DNA of 64,000 nucleotides from Ignavibacteria bacterium (GTDB lineage Bacteria; Bacteroidota; Ignavibacteria; Kapaibacteriales; UBA2268), in the NCBI GenBank assembly GCA_016844745.1, contig JAERMQ010000027.1, positions 1 to 64,000 on the forward strand, in the 5' to 3' direction. Each line of letters starts with the position of its first letter. The stretch's first letter is position 1. The notes under the pieces are model-generated. The model was not told the origin of the DNA and searched no databases. It saw only the letters and a list, made by a program, of their open reading frames with translations. This document shows, piece after piece, positions 36,526-44,698 of this stretch. The position numbers and the translations under genes were made by a program.

Positions 36526-39078
36526 ATGTTTATATTCAAACCTAATAATAAGTATAAGTTAAATTTATTAGTTATTGCTTCGTTCACATTTGTGATTTTA
36601 TCTCAAATCTCTTTCTCAACTCCAAGTGGAATCGCAAACCGGCTTACCGCTCCTACTCTTGGGTGCGGAATTGGCACTACATGTCATCATGCAGCAAATA
36701 ATTCTGCTGCGGTACTCCTTGCAATGACAGGACCAACAACTGTCGTAACAAGCTCGGCAAATTCTTATACATTCACTATCAGGAATGCAAGCCTTCCACG
36801 TTCAGGCTGCAATATAGGAGTCAAAACCGACCAATTCGGCAATACCAATATTGGAACTCTTGCCCCACAAACTGGTTCCGGTTTGAAATTACTTAGCAAT
36901 GAACTTGTTCAATCTTCACCCAAAGTAATGACTGCCGGAGAAGCTGCTTATGCTTTCAGGTGGACTGCCCCGTCAACTCCCGGTGTATATTATCTTCGTG
37001 CTATCGGTATGGGTTGTGGAGACCCCGCAAGTGATGATACTACCGACGTATGGGATTTAATTTCCCCTATTGCCATTACTGTTACGGCTCCAACCGTCAT
37101 TATTACATCCCCAAATGGTGGCGAGGCATGGTGTCAATCCTCTTCTCATACGGTCACCTGGTCGTCATTCGGGATTTCAAATGTAAGAATTGATTTGTCA
37201 ACTAATGACGGGTCTTCTTTCACCCAGGTTCTTGTAACTTCGACTCCTGCCGCTGCGGGGTACTGGTCCTGGAATATATCCCCAACACAGGCTTATGGAA
37301 ATAATATGAGAATAAGGATAAGGGACGTATTGGTTTTAACTCGTGGCGATACAAGTGATGCACCGTTTACTATAAATCAATCAACAACAATAACAAACCA
37401 GCCTATTACTACCGAAGTTTGCGAAAAATTCCCTGCAAAACTTGTTGTGGGTGTTCTGGGCGCTAATCTTGGATTTCGTTGGCGCCAGAACTCACAATTT
37501 ATAACAGGGGCTACATCGGCAACCTATTCAATAGATTCCACAAAACTGTCTGATGCAGGAGTCTATGATGTTGTAATTACCAGTGCATGTGCCCCAGCCA
37601 TGACTTCCGGAACTGCTTCTTTAAGGGTATTGGCTGCGCCTTTGATAAATGTTCAACCTGTTGGCATGGAAATTTGCGAGGGCACACGGGCAACATTCTT
37701 TTTATCTGCATCAGGCTCGAGCCTGACGTATGAATGGTTCCATGCAACACAGGCTATACCAAATTCAAATTCTCCAACTTTTACCATTAATAAAACTACT
37801 ATTGACGATGCCGGTCCTTATTCCTGTAGTATTAAAGGCATCTGCCCGCCGGGAGTAATTAGTAAGAACGCAAACCTGATAATAGATACCAAACCTTTAA
37901 TAACTCAAAATCCGGTTAATAAAATTGTTAATGAAGGCAGCAGCACTACTTTTACTGCTGCTGCAGATGGTAAAGCAAATATATTTACATGGCGGAAAAA
38001 CAATACTATTATTAGCAGTGGCAGTTCAGGATTTCTTCCAATCCAGAACGCCAGAATGAGCGATTCGGGAACCTACGATTGCGTTATTTCAAATCCTTGT
38101 GGTACGGTAACGACCCTGAAAGCAAAACTAACGGTTAATTCTACGGCTATCAAACCTTACTTAACAATTGATACAATTAGCTTCGGTTCTGTTTTTGCCG
38201 GAGGCAGAAAAGATACCGTTATGAGCGCATTATTAAAAAATATCGGCACTCAAGCAATTACAATTACCAAAACCACTTTGGACGGGAATGATAAATCGGA
38301 ATTTGATTACTTTCCAAAAGCGCCTATCACACTTAATCCCGGAACTAATGCTTCTATGACTTTTTCTTCCAAGCCATTTGCATTCGGTCTGAAATCAGCA
38401 AAACTGACTTTCGAAACAAACGTCGGAATGAGTGCTATGCTTAATTTAGTTTCATTCAGTGTTGGTGTTAACCTATCTTCTCAGCTTGACTCATTGGATT
38501 TCGGATATAAAATCCAGCCTGCTACCATGTCATTCTATTTGTATAACACAGGCAATATGGATGCCCAGATAAACGAAATAACCATAGAGCCGCCGCCGGA
38601 TAATGACCAATTCCAGATCGAGGAACCGGCAACCTTCCCAAGTCTTATCTCCCAAAACGATTCATTAAAAGTAACGGTTAAATATCTTGCTTCCAAACCT
38701 ATATCTTTGTTAATAAAAGAGCTGACAATTAAATCCGCTAATGTAGCAAAGCCTGTCATTGTATATCTAAAGGCAAGTTCGGTTAGTGATGTCGATGAGT
38801 CTTCTGCATTATTAATCAATTTGAAAATAATCCCGAATCCGTCTGGAGACGAAGTCCGGTTTGAATTTCCAGCGCAAAATCAAATTAAGGAGATAAGAAT
38901 CATCGATATATTAGGAAATGTAGTCAAACGTTATTCAAACGTTGATTTACTTATGAATACTAATTTACTATGGAATTTGAGCGATGATTCGGGAAATAAG
39001 TGCCAGAGCGGAGTTTACAGGATTGTTATCTCATCCAGAAGCAGAACCGTTTCGGAACAATTGATTATTTTGAGATAG
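36526..39078 (+). CDS. Secreted multidomain protein: choice-of-anchor V, Ig-like and HYDIN-like domains, type IX sorting domain
   Basis: An 850-residue exported protein. After the signal peptide, residues about 30-180 form a choice-of-anchor V domain with a cysteine pair (GCGIGTTCHH). Residues about 185-285 show an SPNGGEAW-type Ser/Thr-rich Ig-like repeat. Three Ig-like domains follow (about 288-540), each with a C-x-W/F, D(A/S)G(V/T)Y motif. Two ASPM/HYDIN-like domains come next (about 545-755). It ends with a sorting domain (IPNPSGDEV, CQSGVYRIVI). It is a surface structural or adhesive protein; its partners are unknown. Confidence 0.88.
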   Translation: MFIFKPNNKYKLNLLVIASFTFVILSQISFSTPSGIANRLTAPTLGCGIGTTCHHAANNSAAVLLAMTGPTTVVTSSANSYTFTIRNASLPRSGCNIGVKTDQFGNTNIGTLAPQTGSGLKLLSNELVQSSPKVMTAGEAAYAFRWTAPSTPGVYYLRAIGMGCGDPASDDTTDVWDLISPIAITVTAPTVIITSPNGGEAWCQSSSHTVTWSSFGISNVRIDLSTNDGSSFTQVLVTSTPAAAGYWSWNISPTQAYGNNMRIRIRDVLVLTRGDTSDAPFTINQSTTITNQPITTEVCEKFPAKLVVGVLGANLGFRWRQNSQFITGATSATYSIDSTKLSDAGVYDVVITSACAPAMTSGTASLRVLAAPLINVQPVGMEICEGTRATFFLSASGSSLTYEWFHATQAIPNSNSPTFTINKTTIDDAGPYSCSIKGICPPGVISKNANLIIDTKPLITQNPVNKIVNEGSSTTFTAAADGKANIFTWRKNNTIISSGSSGFLPIQNARMSDSGTYDCVISNPCGTVTTLKAKLTVNSTAIKPYLTIDTISFGSVFAGGRKDTVMSALLKNIGTQAITITKTTLDGNDKSEFDYFPKAPITLNPGTNASMTFSSKPFAFGLKSAKLTFETNVGMSAMLNLVSFSVGVNLSSQLDSLDFGYKIQPATMSFYLYNTGNMDAQINEITIEPPPDNDQFQIEEPATFPSLISQNDSLKVTVKYLASKPISLLIKELTIKSANVAKPVIVYLKASSVSDVDESSALLINLKIIPNPSGDEVRFEFPAQNQIKEIRIIDILGNVVKRYSNVDLLMNTNLLWNLSDDSGNKCQSGVYRIVISSRSRTVSEQLIILR

Positions 39079-39134
39079 AAAAGGTGGATTTCTTTAAATG
39101 ATATTCCCATGATTGAGGCTGAATGCAAAGTCAA

Positions 39135-39219
39135 GAAGAACGTCATTCAGAACGAAGCGAAGAATCCAGTCCCAATACGGCTTCTGGATTCTTCGCTTCG
39201 CTTACGAATGACATTCTTC
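39135..39219. repeat. 85-bp inverted repeat (GAAGAACGTCATTC...GAATGACATTCTTC)
   Basis: Long near-perfect arms around CAGTCCCAATACGGCTTCTG. The core AAGCGAAGAATCCAGTCCCAAT is shared with 14160-14229. It lies between two type IX cargo genes. Confidence 0.88.
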
Positions 39220-39328
39220 TTTACTTTTTCAACAGGCTCTTAATAAAATAAATTGTGATGTGAAACTATTTCCAATTTGAACTGTTTATTGATTATAATT
39301 GAAAAGCAATAATCTGATTGGAGTTGCC

Positions 39329-40555
39329 ATGAAAAATATTTTCTTCTTCATTATGGTTCTTACGAGCCTTCTCTCAATAACAGCCTACTCGCAAACAATC
39401 ACCACACTGCCTCCCATCGGTAATGAATATTGTGCCGGTACGGAAATTGAAGTAAATTATACGGCAAGCGGTAACTTCGGAGCCAACAATACTTTTTTTG
39501 TACAACTTTCAAATGACCTCTTTGCTACGTTTGAAAATTGTCCGATTATTCCCGGTTCTTCATCTTCAGGTAAAATGAGAGTTAATCTGCCTTCGGGAAG
39601 GACTGAAGGCAATAAAAACAGGATTCGTGTTTGCGGCAGCAGCCCATATATAATGGGGAGCGATAATGGAACGGATATAATTATTCATAGGATACCTGTT
39701 TCAATTGGAATTTCAGCACATTATTATAATGAAAGAAATAAACCGATTAATTTTTCTGTTCCAGGCAATTACTATAACCAAGCTTATTGGGATTTTGGAG
39801 AAGGTTCAAATCCACGAACAGGAACAGGTTATTATGTTCAAAATGTCACATACTCAACGCTTGGTTATAAAGAAATAAATTTCGAGATGAAATCATCTTC
39901 TAATTGTAGTTATAATACAAAGATTAAATCAAATATAAAAATAATCGGATGTGAAATAAAAATTGACTCCAATGCAATAATTGATTCAACAATTATGAAA
40001 TATTATGATGGAGATGATAACATTCAATTATGGATTTTACCTAATGGTTCAATCAGTTGTTATACAATTGGTAGGATATGTATTATTGAGACCGGAGGTA
40101 GTTTAAAATTAGATGTAGCATATAATTCTGAAATCTATGTTAAACCTGGTGGAAGTTTAATAATAGAAGGCAATAATTACAATTCGGTTATTATAAAAGC
40201 TTATGGTTCAAGCGTAAAGATCCGGGAAGATCATGGTACTTTTATTGATTGCCTAACCCTAACCTATAATTATGCTGCTGCTCCTAAGAAAGGAATAGAA
40301 ATCCTCAAAGCTTTTGGTATGCTGGATGTCAAAGAAAATACTGAATCTTCAAGTTTAAACGCCACACCAAATCCCGCATCCGACATTTTACATATAACCG
40401 GAGAGCCTTCAACATTTCCTATACGTATCTACTCTCAAGAGGGAATAAAGGTTATTGAGACTGAGTTCAAAAGCGATATTGATATAAGCGCACTGCCGGC
40501 GGGTTTCTACATTATTCAGGCTGGTGGTAGTTTCCAGAAGTTCGTTAAAATGTAA
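39329..40555 (+). CDS. Secreted protein with type IX sorting domain, otherwise unknown
   Basis: A 408-residue exported protein. The ATG at 39329 is chosen over an earlier TTG because TTGGAG lies 5 bp before it and the signal peptide (MKNIFFFIMVLTSLLSITAYSQ) then begins cleanly. The body is beta-rich with no recognised enzyme motif; one segment (YYNQAYWDFGEGSNPRTG) resembles a PKD-like strand. The last 70 residues (TPNPASD, LPAGFYIIQAGG) form a sorting domain. It is the third type IX cargo gene in a row. Confidence 0.82.
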   Translation: MKNIFFFIMVLTSLLSITAYSQTITTLPPIGNEYCAGTEIEVNYTASGNFGANNTFFVQLSNDLFATFENCPIIPGSSSSGKMRVNLPSGRTEGNKNRIRVCGSSPYIMGSDNGTDIIIHRIPVSIGISAHYYNERNKPINFSVPGNYYNQAYWDFGEGSNPRTGTGYYVQNVTYSTLGYKEINFEMKSSSNCSYNTKIKSNIKIIGCEIKIDSNAIIDSTIMKYYDGDDNIQLWILPNGSISCYTIGRICIIETGGSLKLDVAYNSEIYVKPGGSLIIEGNNYNSVIIKAYGSSVKIREDHGTFIDCLTLTYNYAAAPKKGIEILKAFGMLDVKENTESSSLNATPNPASDILHITGEPSTFPIRIYSQEGIKVIETEFKSDIDISALPAGFYIIQAGGSFQKFVKM

Positions 40556-40915
40556 TTTTCAACTTAATTTGAATAAATAGCTTAAAAGAAAAAATTAATT
40601 GAAAATACAAAAAACTATCAATAAAGATAGAACAGAAAAATCTTGTTTTATTTATTTATTTTGCTTAATTTGAGTCCGCTCTAAAAAGTATTTTTGATGA
40701 AAATTTCATTCCAAAATCGGATTTTTGGAATGAGATTTATCAAGGGCTTACTAATTCCAAAGTTGTACTTTGGAATTCATTTTTTTTTGTTTTTAGAGAC
40801 GACTCAATTTTGAATAAAGGATAAACCATTATATCCTATAATCCTTTAATCCTAAAAATCATAATTCAGACAATTTATAATTCATAATTTTTCATTAACC
40901 ATTGACCATTAACCA
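40556..40915. repeat. Spacer holding copy 1 of a two-hairpin repeat (about 118 bp)
   Basis: At 40671-40788 the sequence matches 48548-48662 almost base for base: GAGTCC-C-CTCTAAAAAGTATT, hairpin TTCCAAAATC...TTTTTGGAA, AAGGGCTTACTAATT, and hairpin ATTCCAAAGTTGTACTTTGGAAT. The rest is AT-rich, with an ACCATTG/ACCATTA array next to the der stop codon. Confidence 0.85.
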
Positions 40916-42244
40916 TTAGATTTCCCTTTCTTCATAAGGTACATTCTTCCTGCGGAATACAAAAGAAATAGGTGTACCTTCGAAATCGAAGCGCTGACGC
41001 AGGACTCTCTCAAGATAGCGTTTATAATTATCAGGCATTAACTCCGGATGATTGCAGAAAAATGCAAATACAGGCGGTTCGATGTTTACTTGAGTGACAT
41101 AATTAATCCTCAAATCTTTACCCTTAATAGCCGGCGGGGGTGTCCGCTCCAGCTCCGAAAGCAATGTTTCCGTCAATAGATTAGTCTTGATGCGGGTTGC
41201 GCGCCTTACTTTTATTTCTTTCGCAATTTCAACTACCTTGGTTAAACGCTGTTTTGTCTTTGCGGAAATATATTGAATCGGCACGTAATAATAACTTGCA
41301 AGTTCTTCATAAACTTTTTTTGTGAATTCCCCTGATGTTTTAGTGTCCTTTTCGACCAAATCCCACTTATTAACGGCAATGAGCATACCCTTGCGCTCTT
41401 CTTCCACCTGATTGATGATTTTTTTATCCTGGTCTTCCAAGCCTAAAGTAGCATCCAGAACGATGATTGCAACATCGCATCGCTCAATGGCTTTCGAGGT
41501 TCTCAGAATGCTATACATTTCAATATTCTCGGAAATTTTACTTCTCCTGCGAAGTCCTGCCGTATCGATTAAAACAATTTCCTCGCCGTAAAATTTCATT
41601 ATGCTATCGACAGAATCACGCGTCGTACCGGGAATATCAGTAACAATGGAACGTTCCTTGCCAAGAAGCGCATTTGTAATACTCGACTTACCTACATTAG
41701 GGCGTCCGACAATAGCTATTTTCAAACGTGGGTCTTCTTCCTCTTCACCTGAAGCTTCAAAATGAGCAACCACTTCATCTAAGAAATCACCCGTCGAGCG
41801 TCCGCTCAATGCAGAAATAGGATAGGGTGTGCCTAATCCCAATTTGTGGAATTCAAATGAATTATTATCGGATAATGAATTATCGCATTTATTGATAACC
41901 AATACCACGTGTTTATCGGACTTACGGAGAATTGTCGCGATATCTGTATCGAAAGGAGTAACGCCATCAGAGCCATCGCAAAGATAAATTATAGAATCGG
42001 CTTCCTCGATTGCAATCATCGCCTGTTCGCGAATGGCGCGTTCCATAACGTCTTCGGTGCCGGGAATAAAACCGCCGGTATCAATAACGCTGAATTGCCT
42101 GCCATTCCAGAAGGATTTTCCGTATAAGCGGTCGCGAGTAACTCCTGGCATCGGTTCAACTATGGATTGCTGAGTACCGATTAGTCGGTTGAAGAGAGTG
42201 GATTTCCCAACGTTTGGTCGTCCAACGATAGCAACTGTTTTCAT
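40916..42244 (-). CDS. der: Ribosome-associated GTPase Der (EngA)
   Basis: Essential GTPase for assembly of the 50S ribosomal subunit. The 442 residues show two tandem G domains: the first from GRPNVGKST (residues 7-15) with DTGG and NKCD motifs, the second from GRPNVGKSS (about 180-188) with DTAG and NKWD, then a KH-like C-terminal domain (about 350-430, VNIEPPVFAFFCNHPE). Length and architecture are normal. It stands alone between repeat-rich spacers. Confidence 0.97.
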   Translation of the reverse strand: MKTVAIVGRPNVGKSTLFNRLIGTQQSIVEPMPGVTRDRLYGKSFWNGRQFSVIDTGGFIPGTEDVMERAIREQAMIAIEEADSIIYLCDGSDGVTPFDTDIATILRKSDKHVVLVINKCDNSLSDNNSFEFHKLGLGTPYPISALSGRSTGDFLDEVVAHFEASGEEEEDPRLKIAIVGRPNVGKSSITNALLGKERSIVTDIPGTTRDSVDSIMKFYGEEIVLIDTAGLRRRSKISENIEMYSILRTSKAIERCDVAIIVLDATLGLEDQDKKIINQVEEERKGMLIAVNKWDLVEKDTKTSGEFTKKVYEELASYYYVPIQYISAKTKQRLTKVVEIAKEIKVRRATRIKTNLLTETLLSELERTPPPAIKGKDLRINYVTQVNIEPPVFAFFCNHPELMPDNYKRYLERVLRQRFDFEGTPISFVFRRKNVPYEEREI

Positions 42245-42764
42245 TATTTTCCTGATTAATATAGTTATGTATTGACGTAGGAGTTCTCCGGAAATTATAA
42301 ATTACTACTTTTTACTACTTAAATTCACATTTTTTTTATTCTCTGAACAGATGAGGGCGTCTATTCTACCATTAATTTTTCAACTTCAAATTGTATCATT
42401 TTCTACACTTTTCTACACTTTTCTACGGTTTTTTTATTTTTTTATGAGTTGAAATATTAAAACCTTATATAAACCGCTTACCTAAGTAGAAATTAGGAAA
42501 GGAACAATAGAACCTCATTAACTTATTTTTGCTTTATTAATCGAATTCCAATTTTTAACACAAAGGGCTCAAAGGTATGCACAAAGTACACAAAGCTCAT
42601 GCTCCCGACACTTCAAAGAACGAACCAATGCAAAAATAATCACGCAGAAATGTATTGGCAAGAAAATGATTTTAAAATGATTTGGAAATGGATTAATGGC
42701 AGTAAACGCATGGGATGTATTTACCATCAATAGGAATTCTTGAGCGAAAGGGAAATTATTTATA
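42245..42764. other. Gene-free spacer with dispersed repeat fragments
   Basis: Contains a GAACAGATGAGGGCGTCTATTCTACC element near 42346 (family also at 56383 and 56277), TTCTACACTTTTCTACAC words, and a CAATGCAAAAATAATCACGC segment near 42629. Diverged forms of that last segment occur near 56752 and 57951. The small open frame at 42569-42784 has no coding support. Confidence 0.6.
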
Positions 42765-43268
42765 CTATCTACAATCCATATCAAATGAACGCCTAATCTG
42801 ATAATCTGTTGAACCTTTTTTATCTAAGAAAGAATAGAAGACTTTTATCCTAAAATCAAATTCACCTTTACTATAATAGAAGCCTTCTAAATTAGGGTCT
42901 TCAATGAAGTATTTTAAATAACGATTTATTATTGCATCAGGTAAATCCATTTTCCAATTATAATTTCTTTGAAGCTCTATTTCGGTAAAAGAATTTTCAA
43001 ACTCATGAACAATATAACTATCTTTATTAATTTCAATTTTAATTTTTTCGATAATTATATTTGTATAATTAAAATTTCTTACAGACAAAGAAAAATTCAT
43101 TTTCTTTAAATCATTTCGATTGATAATTCGAGGCATATCAATAAAAATAAATAACTTCTCTTTATCAAAAGGAAATCTCTTGATTACCCAGCTTGGTAAT
43201 ATTTTTGAAAAATATTTGATAATAAAATAACCAATTATTTTTGGTGCATATTGAGTTACTATCTCCAT
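42765..43268 (-). CDS. Uncharacterised protein at the end of the restriction-modification operon
   Basis: A 167-residue AT-rich protein of unknown family. It starts with a hydrophobic, basic helix (PKIIGYFIIKYFSKILPSWVIK) that could associate with membrane, followed by a beta-rich region. Its ATG overlaps the hsdS stop by one base (TAATG), so it is translationally coupled to the restriction-modification operon. It may be an accessory subunit or a separate defence protein; no motif decides this. Confidence 0.65.
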   Translation of the reverse strand: MEIVTQYAPKIIGYFIIKYFSKILPSWVIKRFPFDKEKLFIFIDMPRIINRNDLKKMNFSLSVRNFNYTNIIIEKIKIEINKDSYIVHEFENSFTEIELQRNYNWKMDLPDAIINRYLKYFIEDPNLEGFYYSKGEFDFRIKVFYSFLDKKGSTDYQIRRSFDMDCR

Positions 43269-44698
43269 TAGTTTACTCCAAATATTTCTTTTTCAAAATT
43301 TTCTTTTGCTTTCGCTTTATTTGATTCGGCAGAATTTTTCAATTCCTTTATTTCTGTTCTCATTGCTTCAATTTTCTCTGCTATCTCGTTTTGTTTATCA
43401 AGAGGAGGTAAAGGAATTTCAAGTTTAAATAAATTGTCTAGACCTAATTCGGTTTGTTTTGTTGACTGTGCAGATTTAACTTCATTAATTTGATTTTGAA
43501 CATATTTTGAATTGAATAATAACGCAAAATATTTTGGATTAAAATACAATTCGTTCAATCTTAGCAACAAAACATGACTATCGTACATAAGATTTGAATA
43601 AGGCTTTGTTATAACGGAACACCTTCCAATCGTGCCTTCACCAGTAGAATTAATAACAATATCATTTTCAGTTGTAAAATTATTTTTATTTATAAATTTT
43701 AGCCAGGAATCATCAACAGTTTTAGCATGTTCGAGTTCTATTTCATTCCATCTAATACATTTCTGGTTTAAAATAATAGCATTAGAATTACTGGAATATT
43801 TGGGACTTTTACCTCTAAATGCATCCATAACAAAATCAATTCTATCACGAAGTTTTATTATATCATAATTACTTATTTTAAAAGATGTTTTGAATATTTT
43901 GTCTAATCCCCAATAAATTACATCCTTAAACCTCACAAACTGCAAACCTTTTTTAATCTCGGTTTTTTGAATTTCAATGCCAAGTTCAGAAAGGAGATAA
44001 TTCTCAATATCCTGCTCTAATTGTTTTGCTTTTGCTTCCTGGTCTTCGGCAGTTTTCATTAATTGATTGTATTCATTAACCAGACGGTTTTGGATTTCAA
44101 GGGGTGGTAGTGGAATTTTAGTATTTAAAAATCTCTTCTCTTGTAAATAATTTCGGTTCGTAGTACCAACACTTGCACTTTGACAATATTTATGAAACTC
44201 GGTTGTGCTTGTTAATAAATTCAAGAAATGAGGATTGATTACAGAATAATCAACATCAAAAGTCCAAAAATTTCCTGTTATTATTGCACTGTCACAATCA
44301 GAAGGAACAACACCAAATGCGCCATTTCGTGCATCAATTTTAGATAAAAGAAATTGACCTTTAATTATTAAAAATTGGTTTTTTGTTCCAATATTTTTTC
44401 CAATTTCTTCATCTCTTATCTTGATTCCTTGATTATACATTTTTATTGTAGGTCTTTTATAGACAATATTATCTTGAATTTTAATTGGTGTTTTGTTTCT
44501 TTTTAAAAAAGAACCAATTGATTTCATAATAAAGGAATCATTATATTTCACATTAGAACCTAAGATTGAATATGGGCTCCAATCATCAATTGATGAATAA
44601 TGAATAAGTTTTATAAACCGCAGATTCAAAGCCCAACCGCTTGCGGCGGTTGTATCAGTTGGGCTTGCTAAAAAGACTCTACATTGTATTGCCCGCAA
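43268..44698 (-). CDS. hsdS: Type I restriction-modification specificity subunit HsdS
   Basis: A protein of up to 476 residues with two target-recognition domains, each followed by a conserved helical spacer (KIPLPPLEIQNRLVNEYNQL and LEIPLPPLDKQNEIAEKIEA). It sets the DNA target of the neighbouring methylase. The start is uncertain: the longest frame opens with TTG inside the 3' end of the methylase gene and immediately reads through a palindrome (PTDTTAASGWAL), so the original start was probably disturbed. The next in-frame Met (about residue 57) would remove part of the first domain. The gene overlaps hsdM by 31 bp and the downstream unknown by 1 bp. Confidence 0.9.
   Translation of the reverse strand: MRAIQCRVFLASPTDTTAASGWALNLRFIKLIHYSSIDDWSPYSILGSNVKYNDSFIMKSIGSFLKRNKTPIKIQDNIVYKRPTIKMYNQGIKIRDEEIGKNIGTKNQFLIIKGQFLLSKIDARNGAFGVVPSDCDSAIITGNFWTFDVDYSVINPHFLNLLTSTTEFHKYCQSASVGTTNRNYLQEKRFLNTKIPLPPLEIQNRLVNEYNQLMKTAEDQEAKAKQLEQDIENYLLSELGIEIQKTEIKKGLQFVRFKDVIYWGLDKIFKTSFKISNYDIIKLRDRIDFVMDAFRGKSPKYSSNSNAIILNQKCIRWNEIELEHAKTVDDSWLKFINKNNFTTENDIVINSTGEGTIGRCSVITKPYSNLMYDSHVLLLRLNELYFNPKYFALLFNSKYVQNQINEVKSAQSTKQTELGLDNLFKLEIPLPPLDKQNEIAEKIEAMRTEIKELKNSAESNKAKAKENFEKEIFGVN
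44629..44666. repeat. 38-bp palindrome at the hsdM/hsdS junction
   Basis: Outer arms AAGCCCAAC/GTTGGGCTT and inner arms AACCGC/GCGGTT. It ends one base before the hsdM stop codon and is translated as PTDTTAASGWAL at the start of the hsdS frame. Confidence 0.85.

Noticed and set aside
42569-42784. Minus-strand 71-residue frame
   Set aside because: It overlaps the end of the 42765-43268 gene and covers a degenerate dispersed repeat.
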